Shown piece by piece: positions 52,777 to 63,771 of a stretch of 64,000 nucleotides of DNA; positions within the stretch are counted from its first letter, which is position 1; each line of letters opens with the position of its first letter. The stretch is from Mesostigma viride (Eukaryota > Streptophyta > Mesostigmatophyceae > Mesostigmatales > Mesostigmataceae). The stretch is from contig RPFO01000002.1 in assembly GCA_009746045.1 (NCBI GenBank), positions 1,559,642-1,623,641 on the forward strand, written 5' to 3'. The translations under genes were made by a program, and so were the position numbers. Under the pieces are notes generated by a model. It was not told the origin of the DNA. It was given only the letters and a program-made list of their open reading frames with translations, and did no database searches.

Positions 52777-53278
52777 TCCTAGTGTCTTCCCTGCCTGCGT
52801 TCATGAAAAACAACAAAAGACCTACGCGCGTATACTCCACTGTGCCGACTGGATGGGTCTGCATGCGAGCTTGAACGATCAGGGGAAGGCTTGGCTTCAC
52901 TCCGTTTCCCTTGAGGGGAGCGTGGGGTCCGCATTCCTGCGCGCCCTCCCCATGAGCCCTTTGTTCACGCTGGTTCCGGCCCTTTACGCCATCGCTCTCC
53001 GCCACCAGCTCTTTGCCCCGCAACCTGTCATCACGGCGGGTGCGTCCTGCGCGGCAGCTGCGGGCTTGCTCTGGATACTACTGGGACGCACTACATCGCG
53101 TGCATGGGTGGCCAGCAGAACCAGAACTGGTAACTTCCTCTATCTCCATACCGCTCGATCTCCTCCGGGTGTTGTGTGCATGCCCTGGTTCGGTCGGTCT
53201 TTCCCCACTCCACCATCAAGTGCGAGGACGCGGATGGGGCCGCCCTCTACTCACCCAACCACCGCCCCGACATTACCG
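52777..53278 (+). pseudogene. LINE-2 C-terminal region: zinc motif and start of endonuclease
   Basis: Blocks in shifting frames: KAWLHSVSLEGSVGSAFLRA (compare the typical ...AWL.ALP segment after RT), then CGLALDTTGTHYIACMGG, a Cys-His-Cys motif, then ALYSPNHRPDITVL. An RPD followed downstream by a hydrophobic-Asp-Val segment is the pattern of restriction-like endonucleases in R2-type and related LINEs. The Asp-Val part is at 62309 onward, because the miniature element inserted in between. Several frameshifts. Confidence 0.6.
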
Positions 53279-53440
53279 TGCTTAGTTATTATAAATAGTG
53301 ACGGAACCTTTTTACCACTTGGGCAATTAGGTCCGTCACTATTTATCCGGCGAAAACCACTCGCCGGTATCAATTCCGCGCCACGTTCACGTGAACGTGG
53401 CGCGGAATTGATACCGGCGAGTGGTTTTCGCCGGATAAAT

Positions 53441-54094
53441 ATTTGCGCAGCAACTCGTCAGCAGAGCTTGTGAGCTCCTGGTCCTTGCCGGCTGGAATGA
53501 CCCTAGGCTGCTGGCTAGCAACCTTTATCCTCACACCAGGCCTACGACCCTCGTTAGGCTCGCCACTCGTCGTGACGACCAAGGTTCGTGTGTGAAGACG
53601 CTCGTTGCCTCGTTGAGCCTCGAGCTATATGCAACCTCGTTCCATCCTTGTTCCTCGGTCATGAGCAACGCTGGGCAACGCTACATTGCCAGAGCCTCGT
53701 ATCGCTGCCCTGCATCCTTGTTGCAGGCAGCATACAGGAATCTCTGGCTATCCTGTGTCTAGGACAGCACAGGACCTGCCACAGTCCTGCAAGGACTTAC
53801 ATCCTTGCAGACCTGCTGGCTGGTTACTGGCTTCTACTAGCCACAGTACCGTTGAGCCCTCAGTACACTGTGTCCCAGTCACGTGAGAGTACAGGCTAAG
53901 CCTGTGCAGGCACGGCCTGCCACGTGTCCTGTCCACTATGCCCTGAGTGTGCCCCGCCCTCGCCCACCGGTCGGCAGTACTTCGGGACTTGATAACTTTC
54001 TAGTCCCTTGTCTGTTCTAGGCGGTTGACACGGCGTTGGAAAGGTCTCCTCAACCTGCATCCATCTAGCACATTGGTGCCCCAATATGCTAACT
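53441..54094 (-). repeat. 3' LTR of element D
   Basis: 654 bp. Coding-strand start AGTTAGCATATTGG, end GCGCAAAT (not AACT). Preceded by CAAGAAAGGGTTGG, a polypurine tract. Confidence 0.94.
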
Positions 54095-55029
54095 CCAACC
54101 CTTTCTTGTTTTGGAGCTTGGACCAGCCTGAGAACCTATCAGCCACTGTCCCCACAAGCCTTAGACATCTGATCCCTCCCAGAGACCAGACCTGCCTTTT
54201 CTTTTGGAACCTGAGGTGCCTCCAAATATTAGCTAGGCCTGCTCATTGGTTCAAAGGTTGCCCTCTGACCCACATGACATCCCAACCCTTTCTTTGGGAA
54301 CCTGGTGTAGATTAAAGTTAGGTCTTCACTTAGTCAGAGGAGTTTGGATAGAGGAGTCCATGAACGTACTATTGTGAGTTCCTGGTCATCCAGTTATCAC
54401 AGGCGCCCGTTCATATGGCGCCCGCCACGGAGCCTCCTTTATCTTTTAAATCCTTCCAAAGACTGAGAGAGCCCTGACAAATGTTAGCCAACACATGGGG
54501 AGCCCATGTCCTCACTGAGGGATAAACTCAGGATTCATACATGCCAGGCTGAGGTCAGCTGGGGAATCGAACCCCACCCCATCTCCTCCAGGTTTGGATC
54601 AGCTCCTGGAACTGAGCATCACAAACAACAAACATGACAATAACAAGATTATGTTTTATTATAAAGGAGTATAACCCATAGTGAGGCCCCTGGCAACCAC
54701 GTCCAACATGGTCACACAACCAGGGATTTTATTAGCATGCAACAGGTTGGTTACAGAGAATATATACAAATGTACAGCAACCTGTTAGAGCCAACACTTG
54801 GGCTGCCCTTGCAGGGTCCATTCCATGAAGACCCAAGGCCCATTACAAAGTCCTTAAGACTCTTCTGCAGCTCCATGACAGAGCCAGGCGAAATTCTCAG
54901 CCAGGGGAGTGACTCCACCCTGACCCCTGTCCAGCAGAGTGTGTCTGAACTCTGAAGGACCTGCTGTCAGCCACCACGTGGCTGCCCAGCCCACTGGGAT
55001 GCCTCCCACCTAGAGCAAGGCTGTTTGGT
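54095..55029 (-). other. 3' untranslated region of element D
   Basis: The T-arm mimic on the coding strand is TGGGG TTCGATT CCCCA (54560-54576), with the outer pairs changed relative to A and E2 but still pairing. GGCGCCCG occurs twice at 54402-54409 and 54417-54424 (plus strand). Confidence 0.7.
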
Positions 55030-58000
55030 CTACTCTGGCCCTCCCCCCTTGGAGGCCATGAGCCCACGAAGCAAAGGGTATTGCAGCTCAGCCTTCTCCT
55101 CCAGCTTGGTGAGAGCATCTGCAGGGTTGTCCACGCCAGCCACATGTTCAATGTTAGCTAAGCAAGACATTTCCTTGAGCAACAAATAATCAAGGTCCCT
55201 GCTCCTGGCCAGCTGCCTGTGCACAAACTGCACCATGCCCATGCTGTCAGTTCTTACCAGTGTGTGCATCTGCAACCGACAGGAAGCCACTTGACATAGC
55301 TGGTAAAATAGCTCCCTCAAGTAAAGAGCAGTATGAAGCCCTTCACAGATTGCCCTGCACTCAGCAATGTCACTGCTGGGAGTTACCCTGTTTGCAACCG
55401 ACTGTACCAGCAGACCAGAGAGGACTGTTCCTGCACCAGGGATATTAATGCTGCTGCACGGCCCCTGACCTCTGTGACCTTCCTACTATCCATAGAACTG
55501 TCCACATAGAGCATCATGTCAAAAGGCCTGTACAAATCCAAAGGACCCAGCATGAGAGGGGGAGACATGCGAACAGCCTCTACCACTCTCTCAGCACCCA
55601 CCTCAACCAGTTGGGAATCGGTCAACCGACTCAGTACCAACAGGTCAGGAGCACAAATGCTGGCCAGCCATGCCAACATACCTCGTATTGTTGCACATCT
55701 GGCCTGGGTGATGGGCTCCTGCAAGGCATCTATGATCTGCTGAGGATAATCCTTACCACCCTCCAGCTGGATGGACCATGTACCCTGCTGATGGACCAAG
55801 GTCGCCTGCATTCCACAAAACACCATGGGCTCATTCTCAACCATGTACTGGATCTTACCCAGTTCAAACCGTTTCTGGATCCTGGCCAGAGTCAACTCTT
55901 GCCAAGTGGGATGGCCCAGGAGATGCAGATCATCACCATGCAGGGAGGCAAACGCTGGCAGCCCCTCATAGCTACCCTGAAACAGACAAGGATCAACTGG
56001 AGAGACTGAGAGACCACAGACAGACCTGAGGTACTTCTCCAAGCTCTTCCTCCAGATGATGGGACTCGATCTAAGGCCTTCCACGCCTTTGAGAATCCTC
56101 AAATACCTCGTCTTCAGCTCTGCCCTCCACACTGCAGGCACCTTAACAAAGAAAGGGGGTATTGTGCGCCAAGTATCCTGTGCTTCCTGCTGATCACCCT
56201 TAAGAAAAGCCCTCTTGAAATCTACCAACACAGAGCTATAGGGTATCCCCTTCTGCAGAAAAGACAATAAATGCACAACAAAATCCTCCATGTATCATGC
56301 AGCATCCCTGGTGTGTAAAGCTCCTCATCTGCTAACTGTCCAGTGCCATGGTACTCAGTCACAACTGGTCTAACATGTGGCACCTGCACGCCATCTACCT
56401 CCTTGAGCTTGAGGACAAACATCAACCTGAGCAGCTGGTGATCCTCAGGGAGGACATCCACAGGCTCTGCACAGTTGGCAACTATCCACTCATGCCCAGA
56501 AGCAACAAAGCCAAGAGTCCATGCCTTAGCCATCTTGGGGCTTTGCATCATCTCCACTAGCTTGCGCCAAGGTACAGGACTCGTTCCTGGGATCTGGTAC
56601 CTCTGCACACCCAACTCACGTGGGTCAAACGTAGTAGGGAGGATCAGCAGGTCCCCAGCAATGGGCTCCTTTGTATCAGGACCCTCTGCCTCTAGACCCC
56701 TCACAGCCCTTACAGCCACACTAAGACCCTGGGAGTAGCGATATCTCTGCAAGGGAAGGCGGCCCTGCCCTTCTAATGCTAGCTCCTCAGAGGATATCCT
56801 CACCCCTGGTAAGCACAAGAAGTTCTGACCTAGAATGGCAGGCCCCTGATACCCTTCAACCACACTGAACGTGGTGGGCACCCCCAGGATAGGCACACTC
56901 ACTTCTCCCAAGATCTTCATGGACACATTCCCAGAGAAATCAGACACAGCTAGGCAGCTAGGGGATGACCACTGCAAGCCTGCAGCATCCTCTACCCTTA
57001 GAATGGACACCTGTGAGTTGGTATCCACTTCTAGTGCTGGTGCCCCACATGACCCCCATCCCGTGAGCTTAGATACCTTGGGATCACGCTTGCTGTTCTG
57101 CAGAGCTCGAATGATGTCCGCCATAAGCAGCCCCCTGGACTGTGGTGCAGCCCTGGCCACCTCTGGCCTTGTGACAGACGTCTCAGCAGACTCCTGCTCA
57201 CCCTCATCCATCCAGGACAGACCATAATCCAAGCATGGTGGGTTAGCATCTGCTGCCTGGCTCTCATCCTGCTCATCTCCCTCCAAGGGAGGATCAGGGC
57301 CGTCTTCAGGCCAGATTGCAGTTGGCCTTCTCTCCTTGACGTGAGCCCAGGATAGCCTGTACACGTGCTTGGGATTACTCTCCAAAGCCACCAGACAAGA
57401 ATGGTTAGCTTCCTCAACATGGGTTACCTGCCCATCTTGCCACTTGCCACGCTTGCCTGGTAATGACGGTTCCTTCCACATCCTGACCCTCAGTCCCACC
57501 TGGGGCCTCAGCATTTTCCAACCCTTGTCCTTACGCCTCAATCTGGAAAACACCCTGTCTGCCTTCTTCAGGCAGGCTGCCACCACGTCCTGTGATAGCA
57601 TACCAAACTGCAATGCCAGGGGAGAGACTGCCACACCATCATAGTAATAGGTTACCCTGTGGTTAAGCTGCTCCTCAATCCCCTTACACCAAGCTGCTTT
57701 CTCTAGAGCTGATGCCACAACAGGCACACTCTAGCTGCTAGCACCACTGTTTTTACTTCACGTATAGATCTCTCTACAGCTCCCTGCTGCCCATGGCATT
57801 CCCTAGGGACCACTACCAACTTACAAGGAAGCTGGTCAGCCAGCTTGATCAAGCAGTCAAACTGCAAGTCAGCTTGCACCTTGGTGTACACCCCAAAGCC
57901 TGGCAACAAAGACTGGAGACCCATCAACAGCTGATGCTCCTGCATTCCAGGAAGAATGGTCAGCAACCTATATCTGCTAAACCTATCCACCCCCACCAAC

Positions 58001-58613
58001 AGATACATGCCCCTGATGTGTTGGATGTCCACCTGGATATCCCCCCGCTCTCTAGCAGGTTCTCTGGCATGGGACTGTGGGAGGCGAACAGCATTCTCCT
58101 GACAGACACAATTCTGAGCAGCTGCACTGCAGGCCTCTAGCAAAGGCTCCTTGCCAATCTTCCAAGCAAACATCTCTGCCTGCTTAGAGTGACCAAAGAT
58201 ATGGTGTAGAGTGTTTCCAGCCTGAGCATAGCTCAACCCCCTGTCAGCCTGGCTGCACAGAGAGGAACGTGACAAAGACTGTGTGCTTGGGATAGCACGA
58301 CCCACCTGCTGTTCTCTTGCTCCAGGGACCTCCTCCAAGGTAGCTCGGCTCCCAGAGCCAGCCCCGGTTCCCACAGAAGCTGCAGGTCCTTCCAGTCTGG
58401 CGGCTTGACTCCCAGAGTCAACCCCAAAACTGGAGACCCTGCACCTGCCACAGGCACAGGGAATTCCACTGCTGCAGCAGCGTTATTGCAATCATTGAGT
58501 GGAAGCACCTCATCATTCCCAACCCCTTGCTGCTGCACAAGAGGGACACCCCCATTACTATGTACAACTGTTCGTCCCACTAGGGGTGATTGACTATTTA
58601 CAGGGGACAACAT
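55030..58613 (-). pseudogene. pol: Pol of element D, at least four frameshifts
   Basis: Pieces in order: 58613-58233 (linker, same frame as gag), 58374-57703 (integrase: LHHIFGH, IQVDIQHIRG, QADLQFDCL, GQQGAVER), 57727-56222 (end of integrase; protease-like LEVDTNSQVSI and PAILGQNFL; RT start), 56291-55383 (RT: LVDFKRAFLKGD, SLHGDD; RNase H start YVDSSMDSRK), 55320-55030 (RTDSMGMVQF, NPADALTK). Very similar to A. Each junction is a small shift rather than a deletion. Confidence 0.88.
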
Positions 58614-58619
58614 CTCAAG

Positions 58620-58622
58620 TCA
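58620..58622 (-). promoter_or_regulatory. In-frame UGA between gag and pol of D
   Basis: Gag ends AAG CCA TGA CTT GAG ATG, and the frame stays open into pol. As in A the stop is UGA followed by CU. Here an ATG follows after only two codons, so reinitiation is an alternative to readthrough. Confidence 0.55.
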
Positions 58623-59868
58623 TGGCTTACCCACCTGGCCAGAGCCTGCTCCAGCAGACTTGGCCTGGTCTGGGCAGTCACGTCGCCAATGACCCGTCCT
58701 GCCACATCCAAAGCATTTGTCATCCTTCCCAGCAGCAGCCTTCTTCAGGCCACCCTGGTTCTGGCTGCTCTGACTGGCCTGGGTGCCCTGGCCCTGGCTC
58801 TTGCCTTGCCCTTGGCCACCCTTGTTCTGCTGACCACCCTGGTGACCACCAGCCTGCTGCTGACCCTTGCCTTTGGATCCCTGCTGCTGGCCCTTGCCAC
58901 CCTGGTTACCATTCTGCCTGCGCCTGTTAGCCCTCTGACGCCTACTAGGTCTGGTTTCTCCCTGAGCACCCTGCCCAGGGGCGTCACCATGGACCTGATG
59001 AGCGGAGGCTGAAGGGGCACCAGTCACCTGGATTGCCTTGCAAGCAGCATTGTCAGATGGACGGATATTGAAAATAACCTTTTGCAAGGCTGGCCACGTC
59101 CCATCTGTCTGATCAGCAAACATCCTAGCTGCATTTCTCCCATCCACACTCAGCCCCATGCGATCCAGGAAGTAATCTGCCACTGCTCTATCAGTCAGAT
59201 TGAAGCCATGCTTGGCCCCCTTCTCCCTGATGCGTGTGAGCCGCTGCAGCTCCTCAGCTATTGTGCCCTTGATCTCAAAGGTATCATAGCTGAGCTTATA
59301 GTGATTAGTGAGGTTGAGTACCTTATCAGAAAACTCCTGACGTAGGCCCTCTAGGAACTGAGACCAAGTCAGCTTGTCCTTGACAGCCTGCCTAGCCTTG
59401 TCCCTCACCGCTCACTTGAATCCCTATTAGTCGTGGATGTGTGGAATACCTGCACAAGGTTGACAGTGGGATCTACAGAGCATGAAACTAGCTCCATATC
59501 CTCCAACCACTTGTCTAGCTCTTCCTGTCCCACAGGAGGCTTGAGAGGCTTCTGGCCATTCATCACAGCCACAGCACTCATATGAGGTCTAGTCCCAGGC
59601 AAAGCACGAGGGTCACTGCCAATGACAGCAGCTCCTACTGGTGCTAATGGCGCAGGAACATAGCTGCAGGAACACCAGACGCAGGCACACATGGTCTCTT
59701 ACCAGGTGCTTGACGTTCAGCATCATTCTGGCCCTCCCCCGTCAGCACCACGCCGTCGGTTGGCCACCCTGCACGCTCCTCCCCTTGTGCCACCTCTTTC
59801 CTCTTCCGGTTGGACGCCCTCCTGCCATTGACGCCCTCTGCCGTTGGGATTGCCTGTCCCTCTGGCAC
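58620..59868 (-). pseudogene. gag: Gag of element D, frameshifted
   Basis: Pieces 59868-59644, 59692-59405 and 59408-58620 lie in three frames. The last contains TWSQFLEGLRQEFSDKVLNL, HGFNLTDRAVADYFLDRMGL, a Gly/Gln/Lys-rich basic stretch, and the zinc knuckle CFGCGRTGHWRRDC. It aligns with Gag of A. It would be the capsid and RNA-packaging protein if intact. Confidence 0.8.
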
Positions 59869-60316
59869 GACGTTGGCGGGGCCTCCCGTGTCTGCCCTTG
59901 CCTCACCCCCGCCATCCCCCGCTCCCGCCCCGCTCCCGCTGCCGCCCCGCGCGTGTTACGAAGCATTATAGAATACACAAAAACACACGCAGATATGGCC
60001 GCTGGAACCCACTCAGGCTCACGCACTTACTCCAGACGAGGCCGCCTCCTGGCTTGCACTCGCCTGCCCCTCCTCACGGTCTGGACGCTGCTCAACACCC
60101 TCAGCAACCGATGTGGCTGCTGCTGCCTCTGCGACAATCTGGAGGTCTGGGTTAAACTCTCCCAGCACGCAGGTCACAGGTCGCCCGTCTCCTTGCGTTC
60201 GACTGGATGTTGTGTCTCACCTGGGTTGCGATGCCAAGCAAGATCGCGTACCCACCGCTTACCGCCGCCGACAAGCTCGTTCTGCTCGCCTCGGCCGTAA
60301 CGATCGTACTCGTGAG

Positions 60317-61152
60317 TCACCTCACGAGGGATATGCAGATCAGCTCTCTGCCTTCCTCGTAGGTCTCGGTAGTGCCGTCGCCCTCGTTTATCTGCTGGGC
60401 TGAGCGCTTGACGGAGCCCTCTGGCTTGTCAGTCCACTCAAAATGGACGTCTTCAGGCGTCTTCTCGACCCCTGCGACAATCTCCACCTCCGGACCCCAC
60501 GCAGTGGTGGTTTCCGGCCTCGGTGTATCAAGCCTGGAGTACACTCCGAAAGGCTGCGTGGTAATATAGAACCTGTCTGCGTACCCTCTCGACTCTTGCA
60601 AAAGGACAGCAACAAGATTCTCAATGGTTTGGGCAAATACCTCCGCCGTGCTCCAAGGATTTACCGTCTCCCGAGCACGCGCGTTCCGGATGATGTCGGC
60701 GTCTGGTACCCCCTCTCCTAGCACTGCTGTCGCCACCCAGTGGTTGAACAGTCTGGTGCTGCCGAGCGCTGTTGCCACGATCTGGCTAAGCGCCTCCCTG
60801 GCTAGGTCGAGACCGGCAAGCGTGATATGGGCGCCCTGATAAGCGACCTCCACACGATTAGCAGTTTCAGCTAGCGCGTCCGAATGCGCACCAACTCTTC
60901 CACCGCCACTCGCCCCGTCTCACCTGGAGAAATCACGACGCGAGCCCGTTGTATAATCGGGTCCGCCGCCGCTGGCCTGTTGCCTCCCCCACTCACCGCC
61001 ACCCACCCCTCTTCTGCCAAGTGCCTCGCTACGTAGGCCGCTTGCACGAATGTTGGAGCGTTTGCTTGGTTACGGTAGGGGAAAAACGCTTGCGCGTCTC
61101 TCTGCTCGTTCGCCTCACCAGCACCGTGGCTGCTTGACGATGAACCAGACAT
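60317..61152 (-). pseudogene. ORF0 of element D, one frameshift
   Basis: Starts ATG (MSGSSSSSHGAGEANEQ) 24 nt inside the 5' LTR and runs to 60871; a second frame from 60853 to 60317 continues (REALSQIVATALGSTRLFNH ... DVHFEWTDKPEG). Together about 270 residues, close to the 236 of ORF0 in A. Similarity to A is weak (an ENLVAVLL/INLVAFL block followed by a Pro/Arg segment). No known domain seen. The same position, size and leader length argue that it is a real gene of this lineage. Confidence 0.6.
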
Positions 61153-61175
61153 GAAAGCGTGGAAGCAATAGTACG

Positions 61176-61829
61176 ATTTGCGCAGCAACTCGTCAGCAGA
61201 GCTTGTGAGCTCCTGGTCCTTGCCGGCTGGAATGACCCTAGGCTGCTGGCTAGCAACCTTTATCCTCACACCAGGCCTACGACCCTCGATAGGCTCGCCA
61301 CTCGTCGTGACGACCAAGGTTCGTGTGTGAAGACGCTCGTTGCCTCGTTGAGCCTCGAGCTATATGCAACCTCGTTCCATCCTTGTTCCTCGGTCATGAG
61401 CAACGCTGGGCAACGCTACATTGCCAGAGCCTCGTATCGCTGCCCTGCATCCTTGTTGCAGGCAGCATACAGGAATCTCTGGCTATCCTGTGTCTAGGAC
61501 AGCACAGGACCTGCCACAGTCCTGCAAGGACTTACATCCTTGCAGACCTGCTGGCTGGTTACTGGCTTCTACTAGCCACAGTACCGTTGAGCCCTCAGTA
61601 CACTGTGTCCCAGTCACGTGAGAGTACAGGCTAAGCCTGTGCAGGCACGGCCTGCCACGTGTCCTGTCCACTATGCCCTGAGTGTGCCCCGCCCTCGCCC
61701 ACCGGTCGGCAGTACTTCGGGACTTGATAACTTTCTAGTCCCTTGTCTGTTCTAGGCGGTTGACACGGCGTTGGAAAGGTCTCCTCAACCTGCATCCATC
61801 TAGCACATTGGTGCCCCAATATGCTAACT
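61176..61829 (-). repeat. 5' LTR of element D
   Basis: 654 bp, matching 53441-54094. It is followed inside the element by CGTACTATTGCTTCC and then ORF0. Confidence 0.94.
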
Positions 61830-62308
61830 TAAATAGTGACGGACCTAATTGCCCAAGTGGCAAAAAGGTTCCGTCACTATTTATAATAACTAAAACGTCG
61901 TAGTGTGGGGGTCGATATCCATCATACCGCTGATGCCTACTGCAGTACCGAATCTCGCCTTAACGATATTCCAACCGGGCATATTTTCCCTTCTGGCACT
62001 TTCGTTTGGCCTTCTGGTATCAATTCCTTCCGGTATCCGGAAATACCCGTGTCACCACAGGGATTCGAACCCCCGACTTACGAGGTCTTAGTTATTATAA
62101 ATAGTGACGGAACCTTTTTGCCACTTGGGCAATTAGGTCCGTCACTATTTATCCGGCGAAAACCACTCGCCGGTATCAATTCCGCGCCACGTTCACGTGA
62201 ACTTAACGCGGAATAGATACCGGCGAGTGGTTTTCGCCGGATAAATAGTGACGGACCTAATTGCCCAAGTGGCAAAAAGGTTCCGTCACTATTTATAATA
62301 AGTTGCTT

Positions 62309-62712
62309 GACTATACGACGGGCAGGGTTGCCACCTGCTCATCGATGTCTCCGTGGCTCGGCCGCTCTCCGGTCGCCACATCCTCCGGGCGGCTGTTGTG
62401 GATGCCGGCGCTGCTGCCGCTGTGGCTGAGCGCGACAAGTTTGCCTCCTACGGCAATGTGGGGCCCCACCGGGTCATCCCCTTTGTCCTTGAGGAGTTCG
62501 GGGCCATGGGCCCCAAGACAGCGGAGTTTTTCCACGAGTGCTGCCAGCGCCGTGAAGACCGCCTCGACCTCGAGGGTCAGGCCGCCCCGTGGTCGGCCCG
62601 CACGTGGTCCTCGTATTGGCGGCAGCGCCTGTCACTCGCCCTCACTGGCACCGTGGCTGATGTGTTATTCCGCCGCACCCGGGCCGACTTTGTCGCGACC
62701 CATGCGGTCTAG
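62309..62712 (+). pseudogene. LINE-2 C-terminal end (endonuclease part 2)
   Basis: Frame ending TAG at 62710-62712: GQGCHLLIDVSVARPLSG, then AAAAVAERDKFASYGN, IPFVLEEFGAMGPKTAEF and YWRQRLSLALTGTVADV. This is the usual C-terminal tail of restriction-like-endonuclease LINE proteins: a hydrophobic-D-V strand, a small Ala-rich helix, PFVLE.FG, then W(R)QR(L/I)S.A. The matching N-terminal half of the nuclease motif (RPD) is at 53230-53278. Confidence 0.7.
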
Positions 62713-63157
62713 ATCCCCTCCAGGCCTGCATGGTGGGCCCGCAGCGCTGTTGCTGCGTGTAGTTTTGTGATGTATCCTGATTTGGCACGCCGCAATTAAG
62801 GTGAAAACCATTTGGTTTAGTGCCGGTTCGCGGAAAACGCGGAAAAACGCGATCTGCAAATGAGTCCGACCGGAATCGAACTGGGGACCTAGCTCTCGCA
62901 CCAACTTTCGCTGACTATAGGACGGACGTCTCCGGATCCTAGGGCATCGCCAACTTACACCTTCAGTCATCCGCAAAAGTTCTCCTTTCCGGGGAGTGAT
63001 GCAAGCCTTTCGGATTTGGTACTAGATAAATCATTCGAGATCTGTGTGTGTAGGAGTTGTGATGTATAGTTAGTTGTACCTTGTGCCGCTGGCGTGATCC
63101 CTGGATGTCCGTGTCAGATTACTATTAACTTCTTCAGGGTTATTCTCCCAGTTATCA
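62713..63157. other. LINE-2 3' flank with tRNA-like fragment
   Basis: Non-coding. See 62862-62932 for a tRNA-related piece. No hairpin/TTAA tail of the other LINE families is present. Confidence 0.4.
62862..62932 (-). ncRNA. Degenerate tRNA-like sequence
   Basis: On the minus strand GTCCGTC ... GTCGGAC could pair as an acceptor stem (6 of 7), and AGGTCCCCAGTTCGATTCCGG resembles a variable loop plus T arm with a B-box-like AGTTCGATTCC. The D arm is poor and an anticodon arm is not evident, so it is a tRNA pseudogene or SINE head rather than a working tRNA. Confidence 0.35.
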
Positions 63158-63325
63158 TGTTTTTCCTTATGTTGCATGCCTATCTCACCTCCGTAATCTA
63201 TCATTCTCAATGAATATATATTCATTGAGAATGATAGATTACGGAGGTGAGATATATAATTATATATTCATTGAGAATGACAGATTACGGAGGTGAGATA
63301 GGCATGCATGCAACATAAGGAAAAA
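63158..63325. repeat. Large inverted repeat
   Basis: Left arm 63160-63220 (TTTTCCTTATGTTGCATGCC... to AATGAATATATA). The right side has two copies of the complement: 63218-63254 and 63263-63325. The third copy differs at one visible base (GACAG versus GATAG). It interrupts an RT reading frame on the minus strand. Confidence 0.85.
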
Positions 63326-63771
63326 CCCGATTGGCGACAAATGACCTTACTCACCAGCTTGCGTAGGACCTCGCCGCAAGCAATGGGACGAACGCGGCCA
63401 GCAGGCGGGGGGACGTCGTCTTTCAGGAGGGCAATGAGGCGTGCCCCAGCCAGCCAAGGGCGCGCCACGGGGGCCAGGGACCCCGCGGCCAAGTCGGCGG
63501 CAGCCTCAAAGAGTGCGGTCGCCCCGCCATGGCCCGCCATCACGGAGCTAGAGGTGCTCGTAGCGCCAGCCTGAGGGGCCGGTGGATGAGGCGTTCGGCA
63601 GATCCTTGAGCACAGCCGTGAAGATGTCCAGGTCCAGGACAATATAGGCGGGGGCGGGGGGGTGGCCGGGGCGGGCACCGCAAAGGCAGGTTCGTCGGGG
63701 TGAAGGTCGCGCAAAGCCTGCAGGGTCGGGGGAGTGGAGGGAGCCAACGCGGTCAGTTCAAGCTTTTGCAT
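63326..63771 (-). pseudogene. LINE RT N-terminal fragment
   Basis: Minus strand. LPNASSTGPSGWRYEHL in one frame and WLAGARLIALLKDD, RVRPIACGEVLRKLVSK in another: the RT entry motifs of restriction-like-endonuclease LINEs (GPSGWR..HL and RPIA.GEVLR). One frameshift near 63600. Truncated by the palindrome at 63325. It may be the same family as LINE-2, in the opposite orientation. Confidence 0.75.

Larger units (their letters stand above)
53441..61829 (-). mobile_element. Copia-type LTR retrotransposon D with ORF0
   Basis: 8389 bp, 654-bp LTRs with one visible difference (CTCGTTAGG versus CTCGATAGG), and TSD TAAAT (53436-53440 and 61830-61834). Same gene order as A: ORF0, gag, in-frame UGA, pol. 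Most ORFs carry one-base shifts, so this copy is not functional as read, although its LTRs are nearly identical. Confidence 0.94.
53284..62303. mobile_element. Miniature LTR element (TRIM-like) with palindromic LTRs, split by D
   Basis: 5' LTR: 53284-53440 plus 61835-61891 (157 + 57 = 214 bp). Internal region: 61892-62089 (198 bp). 3' LTR: 62090-62303 (214 bp). Flanking TSD TGCTT (53279-53283 and 62304-62308). Total 626 bp without D. LTRs begin AGTT and end AACT (AAGT in the 3' copy). Each LTR is a long inverted repeat with hairpins in each arm. The internal region has a T-arm-like TTCGAAT motif (complement at 62058-62074) and no ORF, so it must be moved by another element. Confidence 0.85.
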
